A DNA stretch of 64,000 nt from Rhodamnia argentea. Taxonomy: Eukaryota > Streptophyta > Magnoliopsida > Myrtales > Myrtaceae. Under the pieces are notes generated by a model. It did no database searches and had not been told where the DNA came from. It saw only the letters and a program-made list of their open reading frames with translations. The stretch is taken from contig NC_063158.1 of the NCBI RefSeq assembly GCF_020921035.1, forward strand, positions 15,482,001 to 15,546,000. Reading direction: 5' to 3'. A program made the position numbers and the translations under genes. Position 1 is the stretch's first letter. Every line of letters starts with the position of its first letter. Positions 24,491-36,283 of the stretch are shown here, one piece after another.

Positions 24491-24770
24491 CTTGCCCGTA
24501 GGAGGGCGACCCCCGGGCTTCAACTAGCGATGAAGCCAACAAGGCCTCCTCTACTACAACAGAGAGTCAGGAAGGTTCACAATGCAAAATAAGGAACTTC
24601 TATAGTAAAAGAACAAAGAAATCTTTTCGAAAAAATTGCGGGTCAAAAAAGGGCACGACAAAACTATCAAAACAGTAAAGAACAGCAGGAGAAAATGTCG
24701 TTGGACAGGAGACTCTCTCTCTCTCTCTCTCTCAAGATAAATAAACAATTGAGCAATGTAATTGTATAGA

Positions 24771-27700
24771 CTACCATGGGATTTCTTGACCATCCCAGGC
24801 GAAAAACTTGCCATTGTCTTGAATCTTTGCATGGTCAATAATTCCCAAGAGCTTCTGCACCGAATACTCCTTGGTGAAAAGCTTGCCTTCAGGAACATTT
24901 CTCTGAAACGGCTTCGAGAGATCTGTGTCCACTGTGCCTGGGTGCAGCAAAATGCAGATAACTGGATCCTTCCTACGTGCAAACTCCACTGATACCGTTT
25001 TTGTCACTGCAAGAATCAACTCGATCTTTAGGAACATGCAAAAACAACAACATTGATTGCCTCTCTACAGAGTTCTATAAGTGGGTGTAGATCTACACGA
25101 ACCATTTTGGCCAAAAGAAAAGGGCATACCAACCATACAATAAAATGTGCAGACACTTGGATTTTGGGCACATTTAGCCAAGTGATTTGTCATACTTTAA
25201 CTTCAGCATTTTAGTCCACAAAGTGAAGAGTGTCTGTTCATCTTCTCTCGGTATTCTCAGACTTGTCTTCCGGCTGCTCTAAGGTCAGCCACACAGGATG
25301 ATTACTATTAGGACCCTAAAGAAAGATGAAAGGCATGTTTGTTTTTACACACATGAAAAGTAGACGGCCTAAACTTCCTAAAACTAGAGAACAGGACATC
25401 GCTCACAAATGCCCCAACGTACATAATTTGTGTAGACAATTTCCTCAGACCATATTAGCCAATTTTCAAGACAAACCTTAGTGCTTTCATGAAGGCCAGA
25501 AAAGGAAGAAACTTTACACTGATTCAATGCAGCTTTGGAGGATCGATAAGAGTGCCACCCACCAAGGCGATTGTCCCCAATTGAACCCACCCGGGCACTG
25601 ATATTGGCCACAACAGCAACATCTCTATCAGTACCAGTGCCTCCACCAGCCTTTAGAAGGGGCCACATGTGCTGCTAGGGCAGATTATATCGGTTAGTGA
25701 TACATGATTAAAGTTTGACTCTTATAGAGAAGGATACACATTTTTATTTGTGGCCACAGTTTTAAAGGAAAACTCATTGGCTTTGACATTGAATCCAGCC
25801 ATCTCTGTGTCTACAAGATTAACTTCTAAAATCAACCCCTCCAAGTCTCAATTGTATGCAAAAAAAAAAAATGAAAATCTCAATTGTACAGAGTTATAAC
25901 CGCTCCATTCAAGACACACCCTATGGCATGAAAAATATAAGATATGAAGTACATTAGTTTGACAATTCCCCGAATTTTAACTAAACAACATCAGAGGCCT
26001 TGCATTTCCGAAAGAGTGGAAAGCATTGAAGTTCATAGCATCAGAAACTAGAGAAGGTAGAACTCTATGAGAAACTAGACAAGTTTTGTCTGTACAAGGG
26101 AAGTTCTTTTGTGACTGTGGAATTTTATTCTTCCTACATTAATTTAAAGAGGTAGAAAAGGAAGTTTTTAATTATTTCGAGAATTTTCTGCAACTCGGTT
26201 AAGAAAATTCCCAGTTGCGTTACTTTGGGACCAACGTAAGGCTGTGAACAAGACCTTTAATGAATGCTTCGGAAAAACAAGACCAGTAATTACTTAAAAA
26301 AGGAAAAACACTCTCAGAAAGAGAAATGAGCTTAAGTTACCTATAGAAAGTGTTAAACCTCCATCCACCTCACTTTCCAGTGTCACCGTCAAACAATTTT
26401 CTGTGACATGCCACGCATAAATTCCTCTATCTAAACAAAAAGGAAGATACACCTAAATGGGAAGGCTGAAATAGCAGCTTCAACAATCTCGTTTTTAAGA
26501 AGGCGCGGTGTCATTGCATGGTTTGCAAAGAACGCATTAAATGCACAAGTATCCATTGCTAAGATGATTGCCTGAAGAAACTAGGAGTTCGGACAAACTG
26601 TAAGACTATACACATCTTAGCCATTAATTGGACAGCTCTAACTTAAATTGAAGAACAAGTAATGCTAGAAAAGTAAAGAAGGTTGGTCATGGGTTAAAAT
26701 GCACTGACAGTCCTCAGTAACTTCAGAAGATACTATGGAAGTCTTCTACTTCAGACCCACAGAACAAAGGCAAGACCTGAACCAGTTATACCAGCCCCTC
26801 TAGCAATTCATTTCAATCAAACGATTAGCGCATGATGAAATATTCAAACATCACTAAGAGTAGAAATGCCTTGAGAAATTAGAGGCTCAACGACTCGAAT
26901 ATCTTAAGAATGTTGACAACTCATTAGCAAAAAAAAAAAAAAGGCAAATGTAAAACCCAAGAAAAGTACCTTGATGACAAGGATAGGGCCCACAGCATTA
27001 ACCTCATACGTGAGCAGCAATGATGACTTCTCTACTTTGAGGAGTGTCGTTTCTGCACTGAGAGACAATGAATAAATTTTTAATGAGTCATCAAAGAGCA
27101 AAAGGGGGACGTCGAAAAAGTAAGCTACAGTTACCACATACATTGAGCTCAAGGCTGTTCAATGTCAAGGAGCTTAGAAGTCTAAAGGGAATTGGCCTAG
27201 ATCGCTTTACCTGGTTGGAGCACATCAGGTATTGAAAGAATTCCGGATGCATTAACCAGAAGATTCAAGAAGCCATATCTATCTCTTATGGACTTTGCAG
27301 ATGCCTAAAAGGTAATTCTGTGTCAGATGAATCTGTCGAATACATATGAGTAGCTATTTCATCGGTTTATATAATTGCAGTTCACAATGCCAAAAGACCG
27401 TACATCTCCAGAATGTCTTGATATATATATATATATGCATAACTTTCTTTAAATCTCCGCCCTCAAAACCAGGAAAAAAAGAATCACGGTTTTTAAAAAT
27501 GTTGATTTTCTGTGAACAGGACTATCCCAGCTAAACGAGACACCTAATTATAAAGTGCTTGCAGACCAACCACAAACCTCGAAGATTTCTTTTTTTGAAG
27601 CTGCAGTGAGAAATTAACGCTGAGATGGAGAAAAATGACCTCTATGGTACTTTCATTGGTTGCGTCGAGTGGCAGAATGCTAAGGCGTTCAGCAAACATA

Positions 27701-28994
27701 TTTTTGAGCGAAAGAAGCCCTAATGCCTCGTTAGGTTTGCGGCATGTAGCAATGACATGCCCTTTTTCACTATTTTGAAGCAGCTGCTTGACCTAATGAA
27801 GCAGGAACAAAATTAATAAAATCCTGTACAGGCCAAGTCAAATGATCGGCTGCAGCAGATTTGACAATTCCACTCAACTTGAAGACAAAAGGAAAGAGAA
27901 AATGAAATCAGTATAACTGCTAAATGAATCAATACAGCGAAGGATCTGTCTGCAAATAAGAAAGCAAAAAAGGTGCAAGAACAGCAAATACTGTTCAAGG
28001 ACTTTCATATGTTGTTTTCTTTGGCTATGCATCACCAGGGTAGACTACTTAAAGAAACTGCCAAATTGGATTAATATGAATTCACAAGTTAGCTAGCAAT
28101 AGCTGCTCCATCGCAAAAAAAAAAAGAAAAATCGCCCGAAGCATATATAGTGAAGAAGGTCATAACCCCTCTAGACATGTAAACTCATCAAGCAATGGAA
28201 GAGATGACTACTCTGTTATTTCTATAGCTTTTGAAAGGTGATAATTATGTCTAGCAATGTAGTTACGATGAATTAACAGTGCACAACCCGCTAGAAGCAA
28301 AAACGCACCAAGGGCTTTGTAAGACTGATTATTTCGTATCTTTTTTTCCTGGCTTTCAATATGCATCGGATCATTTTGTAGCCTTCCGTAGAAATTCAAG
28401 AAGTCATTTGCTTTAATCATGCATGTCCTTTCCACGATCATTTAAACTTGAAATCTTCTTGCCTCGTGATGTCATTGCCCCGAAGGATCAAATAATCCTA
28501 TCTCCTACCCTATGCACTGTCAAATCACTAACCATGTCTCTCCATTTGCTATCAATTCCGAAACTTAAGATAGTGTCCCACGACTAGCTCAAGCAGTGAA
28601 CTTGCACTTACTTACACAGCCGTGAGCGAACCCAGAAGATTAACCAGAATTTCATCACACAATGCGAAAAATTCTGACAAGATAGCACGTCGTATAACAA
28701 ATCAAGGGCGAGAATAAAGAAGCGAGGCGAAACCCATTAAAATGAAGGCCCTAATCGATGAGAAAGAACCCAATCATAAGCCACATTGCCCAACTACAAG
28801 AAGAGAAAAATGCTCACGAATTCAAGCCCGATCCCCCTGGAAGCGCCCTGCACCATGGAAACCCCGCCTTCCCATTTCACAGAATCAGAGGAAGAAGAAG
28901 AAGAAGAGGAGGAGCGAATCGTCGTTGAAAGCACTGGGCGAAGACAACAGGAAAATGTCATGGATGCGCGCTTGGCGAATGCAAGCAGTTTCAT
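24771..28994 (-). CDS. Short-chain dehydrogenase/reductase, At4g20760-like
   Basis: The six exons are 28818-28994, 27640-27792, 27211-27304, 26970-27052, 25518-25671 and 24771-25006. All have GT-AG borders and agreeing phase, and they encode 298 residues. It belongs to the NAD(P)-dependent short-chain dehydrogenases with a Rossmann fold. The cofactor loop is VQGASRGIG (about 48-56). LLVNASG (125-131) takes the place of the usual NNAG. ANISARVGS (191-199) carries the catalytic Ser, and the YxxxK pair is Y211 and K215 (HSYRSSKAALNQ). The C-terminal half has LLHPGTVDTDLSKPF and ends FFAWDGQEIPW, as in the plant protein related to bacterial C-factor. The first ~40 residues (MKLLAFAKRASMTF, then a run of nine Ser) resemble an organelle transit peptide. 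The substrate is unknown. A (CT)n tract at about 24713-24733 lies in the presumed 3' UTR. Confidence 0.93.
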
Positions 28995-28999
28995 TCTCT

Positions 29000-30340
29000 A
29001 CGGACTCCTCTCTCGTTCTCGCTCTCCCAGAGGCAGGCTCATAGCAGGATTGGCTATGTGGAGGAAAGTTATGGGGGTCGTGAGCAAAACGAAGTTCGAG
29101 TGGAAGAAAGAAATGGCTCAGCTTCATCCACGCACGTACTGTTCGACGAAGGAATTCCCACTGGCATCAATGTGATGGGCCTTAACCACCCGGTCGGCCG
29201 CCCGATTTGCGGAACCTGGACAATGGGCCAGAGAAACCCTTCGGCCCAACAGGTCTCTACAGTATTGATAATTGAGCTCACGGCCCACGGGCTTTCATCC
29301 AGGCCCATGACCCACCGTACGGATAAAAGACGATCGGTCTCTATCACCGCGCTTAGATATGGAGGATCTAAGACGAGAACACTTTCCGTTTCACTTTCTC
29401 TTCACGCTCTCAACGGAAACTCCAACCCTTCATGCACAGCTAGGGTTTCCACAACAGATGTGAATGGAGCTCGAATCTTCCTCACAAATATACCTCCTTC
29501 CATCTAATATCTCTCACTCTTTTCGAACAACAACGTTATATGTCCCTCGGTTTTCGGTTGGAAGAAATCTTCACAAATCGTGTATTCCATTATAAATAAT
29601 ATCAATTCGGTCCTCGGATTTATTGATGGCTCTTGAGGAGCAATCTTACGAGGTGAAAATCTCACGTTCGGTTTTGAATTAGCGATGGGAATAATGATAG
29701 CATTATCATATTATGATTATGTAATAGTTCAAGTACAACCGATGTAGTTGAGGCCCAATCCAAATATAATTTCTGGGGGGTGGAATTTGTGGCGTCAACC
29801 TACGGGATTTTATGTTTTTCTAATTTCTTCTCTACGAGAGATTGCCTTTTGATTTACTAGAAGAAGTAGAGAAAGCATTAGTAGCTATAACTATCATTTG
29901 AATGCGAAGTGTTCACGATTTTTCAAAAGTTATTTTGATTGGGAGATTATTGTGTCGCGTCGTGTCGTGGGACCAAATTGGCTTATTTCCACACAAAAGT
30001 CGTTGCTCGATTGGTCTAACCTTCCAAGGCCCACCGACGTGATGGCCGAAGCAGCACGAACCGCAAAGACGACGGATAGCCCCACCAGCATCGTGAGCCA
30101 ACAAGCATACTGTGCACTGGTCAAGATGAGATCACGACTCACGAGGGACAAAGGTTGAGTACATTTTTTTTTTTTTTTTACGGAAAGATCGATATGGAAT
30201 AGATAGATATGATGAGTTTGAAAATTTTCGTTAACTTTATGAATTAAACAGGATAAATTTATTGTGGCATACATAGGAGAAAATATGAAAAAAAATTATA
30301 AATCTATTCTACTAGTACTAAATTCAGTTTGAAATCTTTT
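29000..30340. other. 5' flank of the dehydrogenase gene and intergenic DNA
   Basis: About 500 bp upstream of the dehydrogenase start are moderately GC-rich and probably contain its promoter and 5' UTR. Plus-strand open frames at 28742-29507 run antisense to the first exon and its promoter and show no family features. Beyond 29.5 kb no gene was seen. Confidence 0.5.
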
Positions 30341-30529
30341 TGCATTAGCACCCGTTTGGTCCCTAATTTTGGCTCGAAAATCATTGACAAGAACATCGGC
30401 CGTCCTATGTGAAATTACCAGCGCTGACATGGACATTTTTAATCATAATCTTTATGTAAATTTTTTGTTATTTTTTTTTCTTTTTTGTGCTTTACTTCCC
30501 CTCCTTTTTGGCTCGACCCTCATCGACCC

Positions 30530-31010
30530 TGGGCTAGGGGGTCGTGGCCCTCACGACCCCCTGGCAAAGTCCAACCAGTGGGCCTTGCTAGAAAAGAACA
30601 TCATAAAAACATTCATAAAATTATTAAAATATTAGTAAAATGTCCATGTCAATGCCAATCGTGCCACGTCGGACGACCGGTATTTACATCAGAAATTTTC
30701 GACTAGCCGGCGAGGATCGATCAGTAGTCCTCACCGCCCACTAGGGCAAGGGCTCACGCGTCCCCTCACCGGCCTCGAGCGAGGGCGTCCCGGGCCTCGT
30801 CTGTGTTCAGCAAAGTCCGATTAATGGGCCTTGCTGGAACTCAACCAAAAATAAAACACAAAAAACAGAAAAGAAAAAACAAAACATTATTAAAATGTTC
30901 ATAGAATTATCAAAAATATTAATAAAATATTCACGTCAATACCAGTCATACTATATCGGACGATCGATGTCCACATTAGAAATTTCGATCAAAATTGGCT
31001 AGGCGGCTCA
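30530..31010. repeat. Two imperfect direct repeats of a dispersed element
   Basis: 'gggccttgctagaaaagaac' near 30579 recurs as 'gggccttgctggaactcaac' near 30826. 'ccacgtcggacgaccggtat' near 30664 recurs as 'ctatatcggacgatcgatgt' near 30953. The unit is about 250-290 bp long. The second unit ends in the same wording as the repeat families at 1-115 and 50.83 kb. Confidence 0.6.
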
Positions 31011-31579
31011 ATCGATACAATTACAAAATTTCTTAAGACTTTTTTTTATTATCTTTTCATTCTTTTGTTTTACAAGTCTAGATGAAACAGCGGATATTGC
31101 CAAAGAAGGTGGTTAAAAAAGAGCATGTTTCCACAGTGAGGAGAAAAGGACAGAGAGATAAAATGGGAAATGATTGGCAGTGACCATTTGACGAAATGAC
31201 GTGACATCCGACTTGTCATCACTTCAGTCTATGCGTGGGTCCCACTTTTGTCTCCTCTTCCACCTTCGGACACACGGTATCTGTGGCTGCTGTCTTTTCC
31301 TTTAAATCTTGTCGTTTAACGTTCGATAAAGCAGATCGATTTGCGATATGGAGGATGATCGAAGGCTGTTTATCCTTAAAAAAATTAATATTCATATTGA
31401 TCGAAAAAATAAATCAACAAAAAATATTTTTTATTTTTCAAAAACTGACGTTCGTATAAAATTGCCGGCGATAATAAAAATAGTTTCTCTTAACTAATTA
31501 TTCTAAGCAATATAAGAAAGTATTATTATGAAAAATATTTTCTTAATAACTTATTTTTCAAAAAAAAAAAAAACACACC

Positions 31580-31889
31580 TAAGGGTGCATTCGTTTCGAT
31601 AAAATGAGTGATTTAAAAAATACCCATTTGAAAAAACGAGCTACATACGTAGGAGCGGTAACTAGAGTACTAGAGCTAAGGAGCTAGAGGGACGGAAGTG
31701 TTTTGCTTATATCGCTTAAAAAAATTAAATAGATAGAAAAAATTCCTACTGCCTACGAAAATAGTTAGGCATAAATTAGCATCAATAATGCAAATATTTT
31801 CTGCTAACTAATTTTGCTAAACGATATAAATTATATTTTGAAAATTAGTTTTTAAAGCGCTCATTTTTCCCGAAACAAACACACCGTAA
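31580..31889. mobile_element. MITE-like element with hAT-style ends
   Basis: The left end 'aagggtgcattcgtttcgat' is mirrored by the right end, which reads 'tttacggtgtgtttgtttcg' on the other strand. The next bases (aaaatgagtgatttaaaaa against aaaatgagcgctttaaaaa) also pair. The element is about 310 bp with no coding capacity. The matching position in copy B lacks it. A related end, 'aaggtgcgtttgtttcgata', lies near 281. Confidence 0.55.
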
Positions 31890-32930
31890 ACATCGATCGC
31901 GAATCTAGTTCTTTTGTTGTATCTCTAATTCGAAACTCACCGCATCGGATGTTTTATCACGGGCATCCTAGACAACTACAATGAAATACTCCGTCTTGAA
32001 TGAAGATCTACTTAACCTCCATTTTGTAATTGTCGATGCCTTCGTGCATTTGACCGTCGTAGCCGAAGGGGATGGAGTCAAGATCTTCGCTTCCGACGAA
32101 GCTTCGCAAGCACGGAGCTTCGAACCTTGACTCATTGCCATTGACATTGACAAGCCTCTAGATTTGGAGGCAATGAGTCTTCGAATCTAGAGGCAGTCAA
32201 TTTAGATCTCCAAGGTGATATCGAGCTCATTGAGACCTCGACATGACGCCGGTGGCCAAGTGCGGTGAGCATGATGAAAGTCGATGATGTTGGTATTGAC
32301 CAAAAACGGCGCGCAACGACGTATCAAGGAGGGAGAGATAGAGAGAGACCATTATCATAGGTGATAGTGGATGAGAAACAATCGCCATAATCAATACATA
32401 TCAAAAGTGCACATTGTGAAGCACATATGTTAGAGATTTCGAGTTTTTATTCCCCTAATAAATACGTCGTTTTATAAGACATTAAATCCACCCGACGTGA
32501 GATGAAATCGGTTATTATTTCTTTTCGCTAATGAACACACATGATCTCTTCTCCAACCATTTGAAATCGATTGTTATTACAAGTGCTCAATTTAGTAGGC
32601 CACAATTATGAATCGATTATGCCGTACCTAATCAGAAAGAAAAATCACTAATTGGTAGGCCACAATTATGAATTAACTAACATGTGAGCTCAATTTTAAA
32701 AAATTACAAGTGCCATTCATATTTGTAGCCCATTACTAAAACGCAAATGATGGCACGACATGACAGTGTAATCGTGGACCCAAACAATTTCACAACTTTT
32801 TCCTTTTTAATGTTATGTGCTGGCCACAAATTTTTTGTGGTTAAGCATTGAACCATCTGTTGTCAAAACCGTCCACCGTCAAAATGGCCATGGACGGCCA
32901 ACCTAGCAAGGCTCTTATTGGAAAAAATGA

Positions 32931-35357
32931 GAAAATTTCAAAAAATGGCCCAAAGTCCTCTCATTTTCTAAAAGGAAAATTCGAAATGAGGGTTTGAAGT
33001 GTTTTCATTTTTTCAAATAAAGACGCAAAGTTAACTTTATTTTAAATAAGGGCATAAAGTGTCTTTTTTATTTCAAAAAAGGGCTTGAGCAAGGATATTA
33101 TTATCATTTTCTTTTTTTATTTTATTTCTTTTTTCCTTTCTTCGTATCTTCTTTCCCTTTTTTTTAGTTTACTGTTCATCGTCTTCTACCTTTTTCCATC
33201 TTGTTCTGCGTTGTGTTGCAGGTCTTCATATTCAACAAACTGGACAGAACCTTCAACCACCAAAACTCAGAAAGCACCAATTTTGTATTTTTATTGCTCT
33301 TTCCTTGTTTTTTTTTTTTTGTTTCTTCTTTCCTTTTTTTTGTTTTGTTTACTGTTCATCATCTTCTGCCTTCTTCCATCTTCGTTTGCGTCAAAGAACC
33401 TTCCGGTAATTTAGGGCTTGTATGGTAACATTCTCATTCTCTAATTTTGATTCTGAGAACAAAAAAAGATGAGAATCTCGTTTGGTAACACAAATAAATT
33501 TGATTTTGATTTTGTTCCCATATTTAGTTTTAGACAATCATAATTAGTTTTATAGCAAAATCCAGAATAAAAAAAAATTGATTCTGGAAAAAAGAATCAC
33601 TTTTGAGAATCACAAAATAAAATGAAGTCTCACATCTCTCACTTTTCCCTTTCAGTTCTTTCATCACTTTTCCTCAACCTAATAGAAATAAAATAATTTT
33701 TAAAAAATGGAAAATTGTTAAAAATCACAAAAAATTTAGAAAATCCCTAAAAATAGAATAAGCTTATATTAGGCTAGTTTGACCTCATTTTCATAAATTT
33801 AGGCCTAAATTTCCTATATTTCATAGATTTTACTCTTCCGTAAAAAATGTCACAGAAAATGATGGCATCCAATATGTGGATGATAATATATATACTCGTA
33901 GCCGTGTATCACAAAATGTAAATATTTGCACCTAGAGCTGAAGGATGTTTAGGACAGAAGCTGCAAAATGATAGTGAAGGACTTGTACTTCATATCAAGG
34001 AGGATAATTTATTTATTTATTTTTTTGTTAGTGGATAATTTGCTATTTGGTTGCTATGTTTGTATGTATTTTAGATAACACAACATTTAAAGAAAAAAAA
34101 TGAATTTCTAATATGGGAACTGTCCCATGCTTCAATTGAACTTCAAACGTAATGGATCAATTTCTCTTAGCTGCATCAAGTAGGATCTCACTTCTGATTT
34201 CACCTCCATTTTTCCAACCCTTTTCCTTAGTCCCATTTCAATTATGGGACAGAACACACGCAGAAAATTCATTCTCTTTGCTAATCTTGTCTCAGCATGT
34301 CCATTAACATAGGATTCTTCTTGTTATGCAGTAGACTTAACATCTTTTCCGCCCGTTGTTCTGATGGTTGGTGGAGTTTTTCCCCTTTCCATCAACACTA
34401 CAGTGAAATCCCATCCTTTTTTTTTTCACAGGAAAATTGATCTCGCTCATGTGTGCCACGAGGAGACAATCTATACGACCTCACCATGTGAAGTTCTTTG
34501 TTGCTGCATCATATGAAAGTCGACAAGCATGTGTCTAGATCATGTTCATGCTGTAAAGAATTTATGATGCGCACCACCACTCTCGTGCAGATTGTATATG
34601 AGTCAGCGGTGTCTCTCGGCTTCTGGTGAGAATGGTTGGATCTTTAAGAACCCTAGTTTTCAAAAGGGTTCTAGGAAAACAGGCCACAAACACTCCCAAA
34701 TTGAATAAAATCTGTGTATATCTACAAGTGCCGAGATCTCTCTCCCCCGAAGAGTTAAAGTTGGCAGCTTTCACTACTTCTCCACCTTCAAGTGTCTCCG
34801 TAAGAGTTGATTTCGCCCTTCATTATCATTTTTGAGAAATCCTCTAGAAATTGACTCTTCAAGGTGTGCCTTGGAATCAGAACGTGAGAAGTTGTTTTAA
34901 CTCCTCTAGTTTTCTTGTGTCAATGCTGGTGAATAGCAGCAGCTCATTTACTGAAGAAAAACCAAAGGTCGATGCATGAAAGTTCGTTACATTTTATGAA
35001 TAGCAGCGGCTATGCGATCCCATCGGCCTTCGCCGATCCCCCCACCAGCAGTGGGCCGGTTGCCACAGGCCGAAGGTGCAGCCCTTCCACTCATATGCCT
35101 GTTTTTTCATTTTTCTTAATTTCTTTATTTTTAAAAAAAATTTATAAAAATAAAAAAATAGAGAAAAAAGAAACAAAAAAATGAGAAATGACGAAAGTGC
35201 CGTTTAGGTCCGGCCCTTTTTTAAAAATTTATGACATCTTCATATCCTTATTGAAACATATTATGTCACTTCAGATCCTTATTTAAAATAAGGTTAACTT
35301 GAAATCCTTATTTGAGAAAATGAGAGCATTTATGGCCATTTTTTGGAATTTTTTGAA
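32931..35357. mobile_element. Mutator-like (MULE) non-autonomous element upstream of ALOG-A
   Basis: The left end 'gaaaatttcaaaaaatggcc' matches the right end, which reads 'caaaaaattccaaaaaatgg' on the other strand. Matching continues for over 150 bp, including 'ctctcattttct' and 'gttaac.ttattttaaataa'. Identical 9-bp flanks, aaaaaatga at 32922-32930 and 35358-35366, suit a Mutator-type target duplication. A second 9-bp match, aaatgatgg at 32745-32753 and 35361-35369, makes the exact history less sure. Inside are T-rich DNA and a direct repeat (tttactgttcatcgtcttct at ~33169, again at ~33348). No transposase is seen. Copy B lacks the element. Confidence 0.7.
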
Positions 35358-35501
35358 AAAAAATGATGGAGTGAAAAGTTGTCGGAGCAAGCGAGCTCAC
35401 GTAGCAACGTCACAGGTGAATCTCTCTTCGTCTTCTTAGCGTGAGGCCTCCGCAAGATTTTTATTCCATCCTGCGACCCGCCACGCTCTCTTCACCTCTT
35501 A

Positions 35502-35509
35502 TTTATATC
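35502..35509 (+). promoter_or_regulatory. TATA-like box of ALOG-A
   Basis: The sequence is tttatatc, preceded by 'cacctctta' and followed by a CT-rich tract. The same arrangement is kept in copy B (45493-45500) within well conserved flanks. It lies about 240 bp upstream of the ATG, and the leader between ends in a short (AG)n tract. Confidence 0.5.
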
Positions 35510-35743
35510 CCCCTCTCTCTAGCCTGTACTCATCTCCTTCCACTAACTATGGCCTCCATTGAACAGAGTAGTTAAGATAAGAAAAGGGGATCTTCTTCTC
35601 TACCCATTTGAAGCCAAACTCCATGAATTCTCGTTCATGATCATGTAATCATCTATTCTGATGCCAACTCTTGCTTCTCACAATCCTTAAGTACAGCGAG
35701 ATAGAGAGAGAGAGAGATCCCACTCATATTGCTTTATCTCAAC

Positions 35744-36283
35744 ATGTCGGCCGCCGTAGCCGCTGCAGCAGCCGCGGCGTTGAGCAGCCGGTGCAACTCC
35801 ATTGGCACGACCTCCGCCGCCCCTGCCGCTGCAAGATCCGGTCTCCACCAGTCGTTCACATATCCTCCGCCAGTGTTGCTGCCGCCAGCCCTGAGCCGCT
35901 ACGAGTTGCAGAAGCGGCGTGACTGGGGTGCGTTCCAGCAGTACCTGCGCGACCACCGGCCGCTGCTGCTTCTGACGCGGTGCAGTGCCGGGCACGTGCT
36001 CGAGTTCCTCAGGCACCTCGACCAGTTCGGGAAGACCAAGGTCCACGCCGAGGGCTGCCCCTTGTTCGGGTGCCCGCAGACGTCGCCGGCGTGCCCGTGC
36101 CCGCTGCGGCAGGCTTGGGAGAGCCTCGACGCGGTCGTGGGGCGGCTGCTGGCGGCCTTTGAGGAGAGCGGCGGGGACCCGGAGGCGAACCCGTTTGGGG
36201 CGCGGGCGGTGAGGGTGTACCTGAGGGAGGTGAGGGATGCGCAGGTCAAGGCCAGAGGGATCGTTCGAGACAAGAAGCGGTAG
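35744..36283 (+). CDS. ALOG-domain transcription factor (LIGHT-SENSITIVE HYPOCOTYLS type), copy A
   Basis: An intronless frame of 179 residues starts at the ATG 35744-35746. A Ser/Ala/Pro-rich leader (1-50) is followed by the ALOG (DUF640) domain at about 51-175. It opens [20 protein letters not shown]. Next come [20 protein letters not shown] and the zinc-ribbon insert with H101, C105, C110, C117 and C119, then [20 protein letters not shown] and [20 protein letters not shown]. Family members act in the nucleus as DNA-binding regulators of organ boundaries, light responses and inflorescence form. Two oddities are visible. The usual FGH in the zinc ribbon is FGC here. A TAG directly after RDKKR (36281-36283) cuts off the basic tail that copy B still encodes as RDKKQRKKQ. 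The domain is intact, so it may be functional, but nuclear import could be weakened. The gene is GC-rich compared with its AT-rich surroundings, as usual for this family. Confidence 0.9.
   Translation: MSAAVAAAAAAALSSRCNSIGTTSAAPAAARSGLHQSFTYPPPVLLPPALSRYELQKRRDWGAFQQYLRDHRPLLLLTRCSAGHVLEFLRHLDQFGKTKVHAEGCPLFGCPQTSPACPCPLRQAWESLDAVVGRLLAAFEESGGDPEANPFGARAVRVYLREVRDAQVKARGIVRDKKR

Noticed and set aside
28742..29507. Plus-strand frames over the first exon and promoter of the dehydrogenase
   Set aside because: They are antisense to a well-supported exon (28818-28994) and contain runs of Lys/Glu reflecting its poly-Ser codons. They are shadows, not a divergent gene.
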